Below, one piece after another: positions 1-9,726 of a stretch of DNA of 64,000 bases (the stretch's first letter is position 1; each line of letters starts with the position of its first letter). The stretch comes from Stenotrophomonas maltophilia (GTDB lineage: Bacteria > Pseudomonadota > Gammaproteobacteria > Xanthomonadales > Xanthomonadaceae), in NCBI GenBank assembly GCA_002364755.1, contig DEZI01000029.1, forward strand, positions 1 to 64,000. The letters are read 5' to 3'. The notes under the pieces are model-generated. The model ran no database searches, was not told where the DNA came from, and worked only from the letters and a program-made list of their open reading frames with translations. Both the position numbers and the translations under genes were made by a program.

Positions 1-52
1 TAGCAAGGACGAGGGACAATTGCGACATCCAAGCCGCCCCGCGAGCACCGCG

Positions 53-755
53 GTAGAGCCACGCCATGCGCGGATGTTTTTTGGATATACCCATCAGCCG
101 GAGCAAAGCCGCCGGGCACGGCCCGGCGCTACCGGAATGCGTACAGGCCGCAGTAGAGCCACGCCATGCGTGGATGCTTTTTTGCAGACACCCAACAACC
201 GCAGAAAAGCCGCCGGGCACGGCCCGGCGCTACCGCAATGCATGCAGGACGCAGTAGAGCCACGCCATGCGTGGATGCTTTTTGCAGATACCCAACAACC
301 GCGGAAAAGCCGCCGGGCACGGCCCGGCGCTACCGGAATGTGTACAGGACGCAGTAGCGCCACGCGATGCGTGGATGCACTTTGCAGATACGCAACAAAC
401 GCAGAAAAGCCGCCGGGCACGGCCCGGCGCTACCGCAGGCATGCAGGACGCAGTAGAGCCACGCCATGCGTGGATGCTTTTTGCAAAAACCCAACAAACA
501 CAGAAAAGCCGCCGGGCACGGCTCGGCGCTACCGACATGAGCACAGGACGCAGTAGAGCCACGCCATGCGTGGATGCGCTTTGCAGATACCCAACAAACG
601 CAGAAAAGCCGCCGGGCACGGCCCGGCGCTATCGACATGAGCACAGGACGCAGTAGAGCCACGCCATGCGTGGATGCGCTTTGCAGATACCCAACAAACG
701 CAGAAAAGCCGCCGGGCACGGCCCGGCGCTACCGACATGCGTACAGAAGCGCAGT
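53..755. repeat. Tandem SMAG (REP) array 1, about 100-bp unit
   Basis: Seven near-identical units of 98-101 bp begin with GTAG at about 53, 153, 252, 353, 453, 551 and 652, and a truncated eighth follows at about 752. Each unit pairs a GTAG-headed palindrome around CCACGCCATGCGTGG with an inverted palindrome around CCGGGCACGGCCCGG that ends in CTACC. That makes each unit an inverted SMAG dimer. The overlapping ORFs here are repeat artefacts, and no gene is seen from 1 to about 840. Confidence 0.85.
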
Positions 756-804
756 AGAGCGGCGTCATTCCCCGCCGCAGGACAGTCCCCCAAAAACATC
801 AGGC

Positions 805-835
805 CGCCTTCCGGCGGCCTGATGCGTGCTCGTTC
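805..835 (-). terminator. Intrinsic terminator of the membrane-protein/microprotein pair
   Basis: The 8-bp stem AGGCCGCC/GGCGGCCT with loop TTCC is followed on the minus strand by TGATGTTTTTGG. It sits just after the microprotein stop and would end the minus-strand transcript that starts near 2041. Confidence 0.8.
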
Positions 836-847
836 AACGTCGCGGTA

Positions 848-919
848 TCAGAAGAAGATCGCGTACAGGATCAGCAACGGAATCGGCACGCCCAACAGCC
901 AGAGCAGAATCATTTTCAT
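848..919 (-). CDS. 23-residue hydrophobic membrane microprotein
   Basis: This is a short ORF of ATG plus 22 codons and TGA. It starts MKMILLWLLGVPIPLLIL and continues hydrophobic to the end, enough for one membrane span. A strong ribosome site (AGGAGATCTGCC before the ATG) decides the start. It lies 27 bp after the stop of the larger membrane-protein gene upstream, and an intrinsic terminator follows directly, so it is probably the last gene of a two-gene operon. I do not know its function. It could be a small regulator or partner of the upstream membrane protein. Coding status rests on the ribosome site, the hydrophobic composition and the position. Confidence 0.6.
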   Translation of the reverse strand: MKMILLWLLGVPIPLLILYAIFF

Positions 920-946
920 GGCAGATCTCCTTGCATGGGATACGGA

Positions 947-2041
947 TTACAGGTCGCGGCGGCGGCCGCCCCAGGTGGCGCTGAGGCTGGCGAAGAACGC
1001 GCCGATCAGCAGGGTGATGAACAACCACAGCGCAGCGTAGGCCGTCGCCTTGCGGGCATCGTCTGCGGCCTGCTTGGCGGTGTTCTTGGCCTTCTCCAGC
1101 GCGGCACGCATGCGGGTCTGCACATCGGTTACGCGGGCCTGGGCTTCGGCCTGGCCCATGCCGGTCTCGCGGGCGATCAGGCTGGCCAGGTACTGCGTGT
1201 CGGCCGGATCCAGGCCATCACCCTGCAGGCTGTTGACGATGATGCGGTTCACTTCGGCACGCACCTCACGACGGTCCCCCGTCGGGCCATTGCCCGGCAT
1301 CGGGCGCGGCGGCGGGGCCATGCGGGCATCACGCGGCCCGGCAGTTGCGGCAACCGGCGGCGGCGGTGCAGCCGGGTCCATCGGGGCATTGCCCGGGGCG
1401 GCGCCCGGTGCAGGCGGGGCCGGCGGCGCAACGGCTGCGTCCGGGCCAGGAGCAGTTGCATTACGGAAAAGCGAATCCACCCAATAGTTGAGGTCGCCTT
1501 CCGGCGCACCCGCAGCCGCCGCACCGGCACCGGCCGCGGCAACACCTGCGGTGGACGCTGCAGCACCTGCAGTGGCGCCTGCAACCTTGGCGCCGGCACC
1601 CAGCACACCACCGATGGCCGAGGTCAGCAGACCAGCGGTAAGCAGGGTGGCTACGGCCCACGACACGAAGCCATGTGCGGTATCGCGGAAGTAGGTCTCG
1701 TCACCGTGCAGTTGGGTCCACTTGGTACGCAGACGGCCGGCGATGTAGCCGCCCAGGCCGGAGGCGGCCAGTGCGGTAAAGGTCAGCCAGGCCACACTGG
1801 ACCAGCCGAAGGTTTCCTTGCTGACGCCCTCGAATGACCACGGAGACACCGACGACAGGCCAAGGCCGACGCCAAGAATCAGCAGGATGAGGGAGAGTGC
1901 GGCGGCAGCGGCGGCACCGGCAAAGATGGCGCCCCAGGACACGGCGCTCTCGCTGGGCGGCGCCACGATGGGTGCGGTGACGACGGTGGCGACGTCAGGA
2001 CCAAGCGGTCCGCGCTCGGGTGGGTCGAATCGGGTGTTCAT
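947..2041 (-). CDS. Integral membrane protein of unknown function (PhnA-like annotation group)
   Basis: 364 residues. A short N-terminal tail is followed by a hydrophobic Ala/Gly/Leu segment near residues 35-65 (SWGAIFAGAAAAAALSLIL) and two or three more membrane segments up to about residue 150. A low-complexity Pro/Ala/Gly region (about 175-260) comes next, then a charged helical stretch and a final membrane helix (about 335-352) ending in basic GGRRRDL. Similar xanthomonad proteins are often called PhnA-like, a label that says nothing reliable about function. It is followed by the 23-residue microprotein and a terminator, so they are probably co-transcribed. The start is the first ATG before the conserved-looking hydrophobic region. 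The topology suggests an inner-membrane protein with a flexible loop. Confidence 0.75.
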   Translation of the reverse strand: MNTRFDPPERGPLGPDVATVVTAPIVAPPSESAVSWGAIFAGAAAAAALSLILLILGVGLGLSSVSPWSFEGVSKETFGWSSVAWLTFTALAASGLGGYIAGRLRTKWTQLHGDETYFRDTAHGFVSWAVATLLTAGLLTSAIGGVLGAGAKVAGATAGAAASTAGVAAAGAGAAAAGAPEGDLNYWVDSLFRNATAPGPDAAVAPPAPPAPGAAPGNAPMDPAAPPPPVAATAGPRDARMAPPPRPMPGNGPTGDRREVRAEVNRIIVNSLQGDGLDPADTQYLASLIARETGMGQAEAQARVTDVQTRMRAALEKAKNTAKQAADDARKATAYAALWLFITLLIGAFFASLSATWGGRRRDL

Positions 2042-2184
2042 GCGGTTGACGCTCCATGGCAGTGCTGCGGGTGCAGCTGGCCACGACGAGGCTGCGCGAG
2101 GGCTTGTGAAGCTGGTGAGACCTGTAAATCACGCGGTCTTGCCGCGTTGACGCCGACGGACATGGTCCGGCGCTGTCGGGCGTG

Positions 2185-3275
2185 CGGATCCACGCCATGC
2201 GTGGATGTTTTTTGCGCGAACGCATATGCCTGCCGACCAAGGTTGGCATCTACCACGGCACGGTGCCGACGCCGAGCGTCAGTAGATCCACGCCATGCGT
2301 GGATGGTTTTGCGCGGGCGCCGAAATCGTGCGCACCAACGGTCCGCACTACCAGGGCACGGTTCCGGCGCCGAGCGTCAGTAGATCCACGCCATGCGTGG
2401 ATGGTTTTGCGCGGGCGCCGAAATCGTGCGGACCAATGGTCCGCACCTACCAAAGCAGGAGCCGCCGGGCATGGCCCGGCGCTACCGGCTTGCGGTGGAA
2501 TTGACGAGCACGGCAGTAGATCCACGCCATGCGTGGATGGTTTGCGCGGGCGCCGAAATCGCGCGGACCAATGGTCCGCACCTACCAAAGCAGGAGCCGC
2601 CGGGCATGGCCCGGCGCTACCGGCTTGCGGTGGAATTGACGAGCACGGCAGTAGATCCACGCCATGCGTGGATGGTTTGCGCGGGCGCCGGAATCGTGCG
2701 TACCAGTGGTCCGCACCTACCAAAGCAGGAGCCGCCGGGCATGGCCCGGCGCTACCGGCTTGCGGTGGAATTGACGAGCACGGCAGTAGATCCACGCCAT
2801 GCGTGGATGGTTTGCGCGGGCGCCGGAATCGTGCGCACCAACGGTCCGCACCTACCAAAGCAGGAGCCGCCGGGCATGGCCCGGCGCTACCGGCTTGCGG
2901 TGGAATTGACGCGCACGTCAGTAGATCCACGCCATGCGTGGATGGTTTTGCGCGGGCGCCGAAATCGTGCGGACCAATGGTCCGCACCTACCAAAGCAGG
3001 AGCCGCCGGGCATGGCCCGGCGCTATCGGCTTGCGGTGGAATTGACGAGCACGGCAGTAGATCCACGCCATGCGTGGATGGTTTTGCGCGGGCGCCGAAA
3101 TCGTGCGGACCAATGGTCCGCACCTACCAAAGCAGGAGCCGCCGGGCATGGCCCGGCGCTACCGGCTTGCGGTGGAATTGACGAGCACGGTAGTAGATCC
3201 ACGCCATGCGTGGATGGTTTTGCGCGGGCGCCGAAATCGTGCGCACCAACGGTCCGCACCTACCAGGTTTGCTAC
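2185..3275. repeat. Tandem SMAG array 2, 135-136-bp composite unit
   Basis: GTAG-headed palindromes (GTAGATCCACGCCATG) begin at 2282, 2380, 2516, 2651, 2786, 2921, 3057 and 3193, with a degenerate copy near 2185. From 2380 the spacing is 135-136 bp. Each full unit holds three SMAG types in fixed order: forward ATCCACGCCATGCGTGG, then inverted GTGCGGACCAATGGTCC ending CTACC, then inverted CCGGGCATGGCCCGG ending CTACC, then a constant spacer. The first units lack the third palindrome. No gene is visible between 2042 and 3328, and the long ORFs in every frame are repeat artefacts. Confidence 0.88.
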
Positions 3276-3276
3276 A

Positions 3277-3303
3277 AAAAAACGCCCCGCGGATGCGGGG
3301 CGC
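3277..3303 (-). terminator. gltA intrinsic terminator
   Basis: CGCCCCGC/GCGGGGCG stem with loop GGAT (3287-3302). On the minus strand it is followed by a run of seven T. It lies 26 bp after the gltA stop codon. Confidence 0.88.
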
Positions 3304-3328
3304 TCTCAGCACAACCTACCGCAGGCGA

Positions 3329-4606
<1,278 letters not shown>

Positions 4607-4695
4607 TGTGTGCGCTCCTTCATGGGAAGGCGCCTGCCCAAGCGCATTGGTCAGGCACGTGAATGACGTCCTCGGCCTGTGCCGGGGATCAGGTC

Positions 4696-4701
4696 ATTAT
4701 C
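4696..4701 (-). promoter_or_regulatory. Candidate -10 element upstream of gltA
   Basis: The hexamer GATAAT reads on the minus strand, about 90 bp before the gltA GTG. The -35 at the right distance is poor (GCACCC), so this is only a candidate. Confidence 0.35.
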
Positions 4702-4856
4702 GCACAGCAGCATTTGTCGGGTGCTAGACGGAAGTCGTAGACGACGGGCACGGGCAACCCTGCCTTCAAGCGGCCTTGATGGGCAAAGACGCCATCCCCT
4801 GAACGGTCTGTTCCGCCATTCCAAACGCCCGTTGGGCGGGCGCCGGACAAAAACAA

Positions 4857-4882
4857 ACGGCCGCGCAAAGCGCGGCCGTCGG
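4857..4882 (-). terminator. rpmE2 intrinsic terminator
   Basis: ACGGCCGCGC/GCGCGGCCGT stem with loop AAA. On the minus strand it is followed by a TTGTTTTT-type tract. It lies about 20 bp after the rpmE2 stop. Confidence 0.82.
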
Positions 4883-4902
4883 TTCGAAGCTGGATCGACG
4901 GA

Positions 4903-5145
4903 TCAGCGCGCGTAGCGCTTCTGGAACTTGTCGATACGGCCCGAGGTGTCGATCACCTTGTGCTTGCCCGTGTAGAACGGGTGCGAAGCCGAGGAAATTT
5001 CGACCTTGACCAGCGGGTATTCATTACCGTCGGTCCAGGTGGTGGTTTCCTTGGTCGCCATGGTGGAGCGGGTCAGGATCTTGAAATCGGAAGTGACGTC
5101 TTCGAAGACGACGTCGCGGTAGTTCGGATGGATATCGGCCTTCAT
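4903..5145 (-). CDS. rpmE2: 50S ribosomal protein L31 type B
   Basis: 80 residues, starting MKADIHPNYRDVVFEDV, with the type B pattern SSASHPFYTGKHKVIDTSGR and a C-terminal FQKRYAR. It lacks the CxxC zinc-binding cysteines of type A L31, as the zinc-independent B form does. In many bacteria the B paralogue replaces zinc-containing L31 when zinc is scarce. I see no clear Zur operator upstream, so zinc control is not supported here. The promoter at 5184-5213 overlaps the terminator of the upstream nucleoside hydrolase gene. The gene is monocistronic with its own terminator. Confidence 0.96.
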   Translation of the reverse strand: MKADIHPNYRDVVFEDVTSDFKILTRSTMATKETTTWTDGNEYPLVKVEISSASHPFYTGKHKVIDTSGRIDKFQKRYAR

Positions 5146-5183
5146 GGGCTCACACCGTAAATGGGCTGGTGGTCAAGAGCGGC

Positions 5184-5213
5184 ATTATAAACACCGGTTG
5201 CCGCGCGGGGCAA
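5184..5213 (-). promoter_or_regulatory. rpmE2 promoter overlapping an upstream terminator
   Basis: On the minus strand, TTGCCC (5208-5213), an 18-bp spacer and a perfect TATAAT (5184-5189) lie about 39 bp before the rpmE2 start. The -35 and part of the spacer sit inside the terminator hairpin of the nucleoside hydrolase gene. Confidence 0.65.
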
Positions 5214-5221
5214 CCGGTGTC
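5190..5221 (-). terminator. Nucleoside hydrolase gene terminator
   Basis: ACACCGGTTGCC/GGCAACCGGTGT, a 12-bp perfect stem, follows the nucleoside hydrolase stop at 5234. On the minus strand it is followed by TTTATAAT, which is also the -10 region of rpmE2. Confidence 0.75.
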
Positions 5222-5233
5222 CGCACATCGGAA

Positions 5234-6172
5234 TCAATTGGCGCCCAGCGCCTGCCGGACCAGGGCCTCGAAACGGGCCTGGTCGTAGGCCATCAGCAGG
5301 TCGCAGTTGTCCGGCTGGCCGGTCTGGCGGTTCCAGTCGACGATGGTGGCGCCGCGGCTGAACGTACCGTTCAGCTCCACGTTCAGCGGACGCGATTCCA
5401 CCTGCAGCTGGCCTTCCGGGTTCAGCGCCCAGGCCATGGCCACCGCATCGGCGGTGTACCAGCGGCCACCCTTGGCGTCTTCGGACAGCGCGCGGGTCTT
5501 GCGCGAGATCAGCTCATAGAAGCGTGCGCGGTCGGAATCGGTCTGCAGCCACTGCTCGGCCTGCTCCAGCGGCAGGCCGTGGGCGACCGTGGCCTCCCAG
5601 TCGGACACCAGCAGGTGCTTGAACGAGGTGAACACCACATGCGCGGCTTCGGGGTCGAAGGCGATGTTGAATTCGGCGGCCGGAGTGATGTTGCCGTGGC
5701 AGGTGACGGCACCGCCCATCACCACGATGCGCTTGATGCGCTGGGGCAGGGTCGGATCCAGTTTCAGCGCCAGCGCCAGGTTGGTCAGCGGGCCGAGCAT
5801 CACCAGCATCAGCTCGCCGGCGTACTGGTGCGACAGGCGCAGGATGGCCAGCGCGGCGTGTTCGGCCTCGGCCTGGCGGCTCGGCGGCGGCAGGTCGACA
5901 TCGCCATAGCCGTCGCGGCCGTGCACGTGGGCAGCGTCCATCGAGGGGTGGATCAGCGGATCGGGGCTGCCAGCGAACACCGGCACGTCGGTGCGGCCGA
6001 CGATGTCGCAGAGCTTGAGGGCGTTGCGGACGGTGTAGTCGAGGCCGACATTGCCGGCGGCGATGGTCAGGGCCACCACGTCGTGCCGTTCATCGGCGAA
6101 GGCCATCAGCAGGGCCAGTGCGTCGTCCACACCGGGGTCGGTGTCGATCAACAGCGGGATCTTGTGGGTCAT
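5234..6172 (-). CDS. Inosine/uridine-preferring nucleoside hydrolase
   Basis: 312 residues from the chosen ATG (MTHKIPLLIDTDPGVDDALA). The DTDPGVDDALA motif near the N-terminus is the calcium-binding signature of the IU-nucleoside hydrolase family. GPLTNLALAL and a later EFNIAFDPEAA segment also fit. It splits nucleosides to ribose and base for purine/pyrimidine salvage in the cytoplasm. The open frame extends about 80 codons upstream without family similarity, so I start at 6172. No good Shine-Dalgarno is visible. A small hairpin (GTTGCCG 6174-6180 / CGGCAAC 6190-6196) lies immediately before the start codon and could affect initiation. Substrate specificity cannot be read from sequence. Confidence 0.9.
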   Translation of the reverse strand: MTHKIPLLIDTDPGVDDALALLMAFADERHDVVALTIAAGNVGLDYTVRNALKLCDIVGRTDVPVFAGSPDPLIHPSMDAAHVHGRDGYGDVDLPPPSRQAEAEHAALAILRLSHQYAGELMLVMLGPLTNLALALKLDPTLPQRIKRIVVMGGAVTCHGNITPAAEFNIAFDPEAAHVVFTSFKHLLVSDWEATVAHGLPLEQAEQWLQTDSDRARFYELISRKTRALSEDAKGGRWYTADAVAMAWALNPEGQLQVESRPLNVELNGTFSRGATIVDWNRQTGQPDNCDLLMAYDQARFEALVRQALGAN

Positions 6173-6277
6173 CGTTGCCGTCTTCAGATCGGCAACGAAG
6201 TGTGGACCGGGTTGATGACCGTTGCAAGACCACCCTGTGCCGGGGGGGGATGAACATGAAACTGGTCGGCTGCGGCC

Positions 6278-6395
6278 TCTGTAGAGTCGAGCCCATGCTT
6301 GACTTACGCGCGCAGCGCGAAGGGCAGCCGAGCATGGGCTCGGCTCTACAGGTGGTGCGCGAACGGCCGCCGGGCATGGACCGGCGCTACTCGAG
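6278..6395. repeat. SMAG elements, inverted dimer plus single
   Basis: GTAGAGTCGAGCCCATG at about 6279 is matched by an inverted GAGCATGGGCTCGGCTCTAC ending near 6350, giving a GTAG...CTAC dimer. A degenerate CCGGGCATGGACCGGCGCTAC copy follows at about 6369. The sequence from 6400 to 6560 holds no gene I can support. Confidence 0.75.
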
Positions 6396-6590
6396 GGTCG
6401 GATCCCGTGCCCACCAGGCAAGGGCTCTGCCTCCTTGCGCCCGGGCCACGCGACTTGACGCGATCAACCCAAACACGCACCCACCCTCCGGTTGCACGCA
6501 TTTTCCAGGTTTCAAACAATCCTCATTGAGACCACAAGGGCCGCTTGGAAATTGCGTGGCGTCCGGCAGGCGATCCGTCCGCACGTTCCA

Positions 6591-6671
6591 TGGCGGGCGG
6601 TGCGTGGGGGCCTCGTGCCCACCGGCTTATCAGCATTGGTCACCGGTATTGCAACCACTCACCGCCCGCCA
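6591..6671 (+). other. Putative structured RNA element (three-way junction) upstream of a small ORF
   Basis: A perfect 12-bp outer stem, TGGCGGGCGGTG (6591-6602) with CACCGCCCGCCA (6660-6671), encloses two smaller hairpins. One is GTGGG...CCCAC at about 6604-6622. The other is ACCGG...CCGGT at about 6621-6646, so they abut. Together they fold as a cloverleaf-like junction. It ends 51 bp before the start of the small gene at 6723. This is not SMAG-like: there are no GTAG ends. A weak TTGAGA-N17-AAATTG promoter-like pair lies upstream near 6527. I know of no named RNA family that matches; the fold is my reading by eye. Confidence 0.4.
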
Positions 6672-6722
6672 CCTACGCCTGCGCTTTGGTGGCTTCCTGG
6701 CTTGTGCATGAGGATTGCCGAC

Positions 6723-7020
6723 ATGACTGCTTCCCACTATCCCCTGCTGTTCGCCACCCTGGGCGATGCCACCGCCAGCATCCCCGATGCCTTGGCGCGC
6801 ACGCTGGAAGCGGCATTTGGCGGGCCAATGCATGGCCCTGGCCCGCATCGACCGCGCGGCGGCGGGCCTGACTTTGCTGCTGGAAATGCTGCACGCCGGT
6901 GAACGCCTGCGCGTGGATGGTGAAGAGGCGCAGAACGTCGGCGATGACGTGCGCGAAGGCCTGCTGCTCGCCTGCCGGGGGTTGTCTGAATATGTGGGCA
7001 CGCAGTTGACGGCGGCGTAG
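6723..7020 (+). pseudogene. Small frameshifted gene, unknown function
   Basis: An ATG with GAGG 9 nt upstream opens MTASHYPLLFATLGDATASIPDALARTLEAAFG in one frame. The frame then stops at 6902 after a meaningless tail. The next frame, entered near 6819-6826 (GGCGGGCC), continues convincingly with MALARIDRAAAGLTLLLEML, then EEAQNVGDDVREGLLLACR and a TAG at 7018-7020. Removing one G from the GGG run joins them into a protein of about 98 residues. So there is a single-base insertion, which may be a real decay, a phase-variable tract or a sequencing error. I do not recognise the family. The structured element at 6591-6671 lies just upstream. Confidence 0.55.
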
Positions 7021-7027
7021 CCCGTTG

Positions 7028-7152
7028 CCCAGCAGATCCACGCCATGCGTGGATGATCGGTCGCGTCGTGGATGGGGTCAGAGGCCTTTGCGCAGCAAAG
7101 GGATCCGACCCCGGTGCGCGAACGGCCGCCGGGCATGGCCCGGCGCTACCGA
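7028..7152. repeat. SMAG pair flanking a second-type palindrome
   Basis: A CAGATCCACGCCATGCGTGG copy (about 7033) and an inverted CCGGGCATGGCCCGGCGCTAC copy (about 7130-7150) flank a different palindrome at 7074-7112 (GGGGTCAGAGG... GGATCCGACCCC). They fill the space between the small frameshifted gene and recG. Confidence 0.75.
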
Positions 7153-7172
7153 TTCGTCGTGCGCCCGGCGCC

Positions 7173-9284
7173 TTACGCTGAGGCGTAACGGACGGCGGTG
7201 CCGATCCAGCGGTTGACCACGCGGTCGGCCAGCGCGGGCTGCTGCGCCAGCAGGCGTTCGGCCAGATCGTGCACGCCCGGCAGCAGGCCGGCGTCGCGCG
7301 CGAGATCGGCAATGCGGAAACCGGCCAGGCCGGTCTGGCGGGTACCCAGCAGTTCGCCGGGGCCGCGCAGTTCCAGATCCTTCTCGGCGATGACAAATCC
7401 ATCGTTGGTTTCGCGCATGGTCTGCAGGCGCTCGCGCGCCATCTGCGAGAGCGGCGCCTGGTACAGCAACACGCAGCGCGATACCGCCGAGCCACGCCCC
7501 ACCCGCCCGCGCAGCTGGTGCAGCTGGGCCAGGCCGAGACGCTCGGCGTTCTCGATCACCATCAGCGAGGCATTGGGTACGTCCACGCCTACTTCGATGA
7601 CCGTGGTGGCCACCAGCAGGTCGATCTCGCCGGCCTTGAACGCGACCATCGTCGCCAGTTTTTCCGCGGCTTTCAGGCGGCCATGCACCAGGCCCACGCG
7701 CACGCCGGGCAGCAGTGCCTGCAGCGATTCGTAGGTGGCCTGCGCCGGGGTGGCATCCAGCTCTTCGCTTTCCTCGATGAGCGTGCAGACCCAGTACACC
7801 TGGCGCCCTTCCTGGCAGGCCAACGCGATGCGTTCGATCAGTTCGGGACGACGATCGTTGTTCAGCGCCACGGTCTGCACCGGGGTGCGGCCGGGTGGCA
7901 GTTCGTCGATGGCCGATACATCCAGGTCCGCGTATTCGGACATCGCCAGCGTGCGCGGGATGGGCGTGGCGGTCATCACCAGCTGGTGCGGCACGCTGTG
8001 CGCGCCCGCGCCCTTGTCACGCAGGGCCAGCCGCTGGTGCACGCCGAAGCGGTGCTGCTCATCGACGATGGCCAGGGCCAGGTCCTGGAACACCACCGCG
8101 TCCTGCATCAGCGCGTGGGTGCCGACCACCACCTGCGCTTCGCCGTTGGCGACCTGCTCGATTACCTTGGCGCGCGCCTTGCCGGTGACCTTGCCGGCCA
8201 GCCAGCAGACGCGCACGCCCAGCGGCTCCAGCCAGCCGCGCAGATTGTTGAGGTGCTGTTCGGCCAGCAGTTCGGTGGGTGCGGCCAACGCTACCTGCTT
8301 GCCCTGCTCCACCGCCAGCATGGCAGCCAGCGCGGCCACCACGGTCTTGCCGGAACCGACGTCACCCTGCACCAGCCGCAGCATCGGGCTGGGGCGTGCG
8401 AGGTCTTCGCGGATCTGCTTGAACACGCGTGCCTGCGCGCCGGTCAGCGCGAACGGCAGCTGCTTCAGCAGGGCCTTGGCCAGCTTGCCCGGACCTGCCA
8501 GCGGCGGCGCGTGATGCGCCTGCAACGCGATGCGCTGGCGGCGCAGGCTGAGGTGATGGGCCAGCAGTTCTTCCATCGCCAGACGCCGCTGCGCCGGATG
8601 GGTGCCTGCGGCCAGCGCGGCCAGATCGGCATCCGGTGGCGGCTGGTGCACGGTCAGCAGCGCGCTGCGCAGCGAGGGCAGGCCCAGGCCATCGAGCCAG
8701 CCCGTGGGCAGCAGTTCCAGCGTACTTTCCTCGGGCAGGCGGTCCAGGGCCTGGCCGATGAGCTTGCGCAGGGTCATCGGGCCGACGCCTTCCACGGTGG
8801 GATACACCGGGTCGAGGCGGTCGCCGAGTTCGGGATCGTCGTTGCGGCCCAGCACCTGGTAGCTGGGGTGGACGATTTCCAGGCCGAGGTGGCCGGGCTT
8901 GGGCGTGCCGAAGCAGCGCAGCCGGTTGCCCACCGCGAACTGGCCGACCTGCTGCTGGCGGAAGTGGAAGAAGCGCAGCACCAGGGTGCCCCGCCCTTCG
9001 TCTTCCACCGCCACCTTCAGCATGGGCCGGTACCGCATGCCGCGTTCGACCGCGGTGACCCGCACTTCCACCTGCGCAGGCACGCCCGGGCGCAGGTCTT
9101 CGATGCGGGTCAGCCGGGTGCGGTCTTCATAGCGCAGCGGCAGGTGCAGCCACAGATCCTGCAGGGTGGCCAGGCCCCGCGCCTGCAGTTTGGCGGCCAC
9201 GGCCGGGCCCACGCCGGCCAGCATCGCCAGGGATGCTTCGCCGGACGGTGACAGTACCGGGGTGACCGCCGCCTTGCGTGCCAC
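7173..9284 (-). CDS. recG: ATP-dependent DNA helicase RecG
   Basis: 703 residues, close to the E. coli protein (693). An N-terminal helix-hairpin/wedge OB region (MLAGVGPAVAAKLQARGL, then HLPLRYEDRT) precedes the SF2 motor. Walker A is GDVGSGKTVVAALAAM near residue 310, the DEQH box is IVDEQHRFGVHQR, then TATPIPRTLAM and VATTVIEVGVDVPNA. LHQLRGRVGRG and the TRG-like C-terminal part are also present. It reverses stalled replication forks and migrates Holliday junctions. It starts with GTG, 7 bp after the ridA stop, and ends the gmk-rpoZ-spoT-ridA-recG gene string. Confidence 0.97.
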   Translation of the reverse strand: MARKAAVTPVLSPSGEASLAMLAGVGPAVAAKLQARGLATLQDLWLHLPLRYEDRTRLTRIEDLRPGVPAQVEVRVTAVERGMRYRPMLKVAVEDEGRGTLVLRFFHFRQQQVGQFAVGNRLRCFGTPKPGHLGLEIVHPSYQVLGRNDDPELGDRLDPVYPTVEGVGPMTLRKLIGQALDRLPEESTLELLPTGWLDGLGLPSLRSALLTVHQPPPDADLAALAAGTHPAQRRLAMEELLAHHLSLRRQRIALQAHHAPPLAGPGKLAKALLKQLPFALTGAQARVFKQIREDLARPSPMLRLVQGDVGSGKTVVAALAAMLAVEQGKQVALAAPTELLAEQHLNNLRGWLEPLGVRVCWLAGKVTGKARAKVIEQVANGEAQVVVGTHALMQDAVVFQDLALAIVDEQHRFGVHQRLALRDKGAGAHSVPHQLVMTATPIPRTLAMSEYADLDVSAIDELPPGRTPVQTVALNNDRRPELIERIALACQEGRQVYWVCTLIEESEELDATPAQATYESLQALLPGVRVGLVHGRLKAAEKLATMVAFKAGEIDLLVATTVIEVGVDVPNASLMVIENAERLGLAQLHQLRGRVGRGSAVSRCVLLYQAPLSQMARERLQTMRETNDGFVIAEKDLELRGPGELLGTRQTGLAGFRIADLARDAGLLPGVHDLAERLLAQQPALADRVVNRWIGTAVRYASA

Positions 9285-9291
9285 GGGTGGG

Positions 9292-9678
<387 letters not shown>

Positions 9679-9726
9679 GGTCGCTCCGGTGCGTTGGGGG
9701 AAAACAGAGCGGTGATTGTAGCAACC

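Noticed and set aside
20..820. Overlapping ORFs on both strands in the first 800 bp
   Set aside because: They translate SMAG repeats; open frames persist in several frames because units repeat, with no protein-like composition.
5234..6421. Longer start for the nucleoside hydrolase (395 residues)
   Set aside because: The extra N-terminus is translated from a SMAG and is not family-like; 6172 gives the normal length.
6630..7136. Minus-strand ORF opposite the small frameshifted gene
   Set aside because: It runs through a SMAG and the structured element; the plus-strand reading has a ribosome site and better composition.
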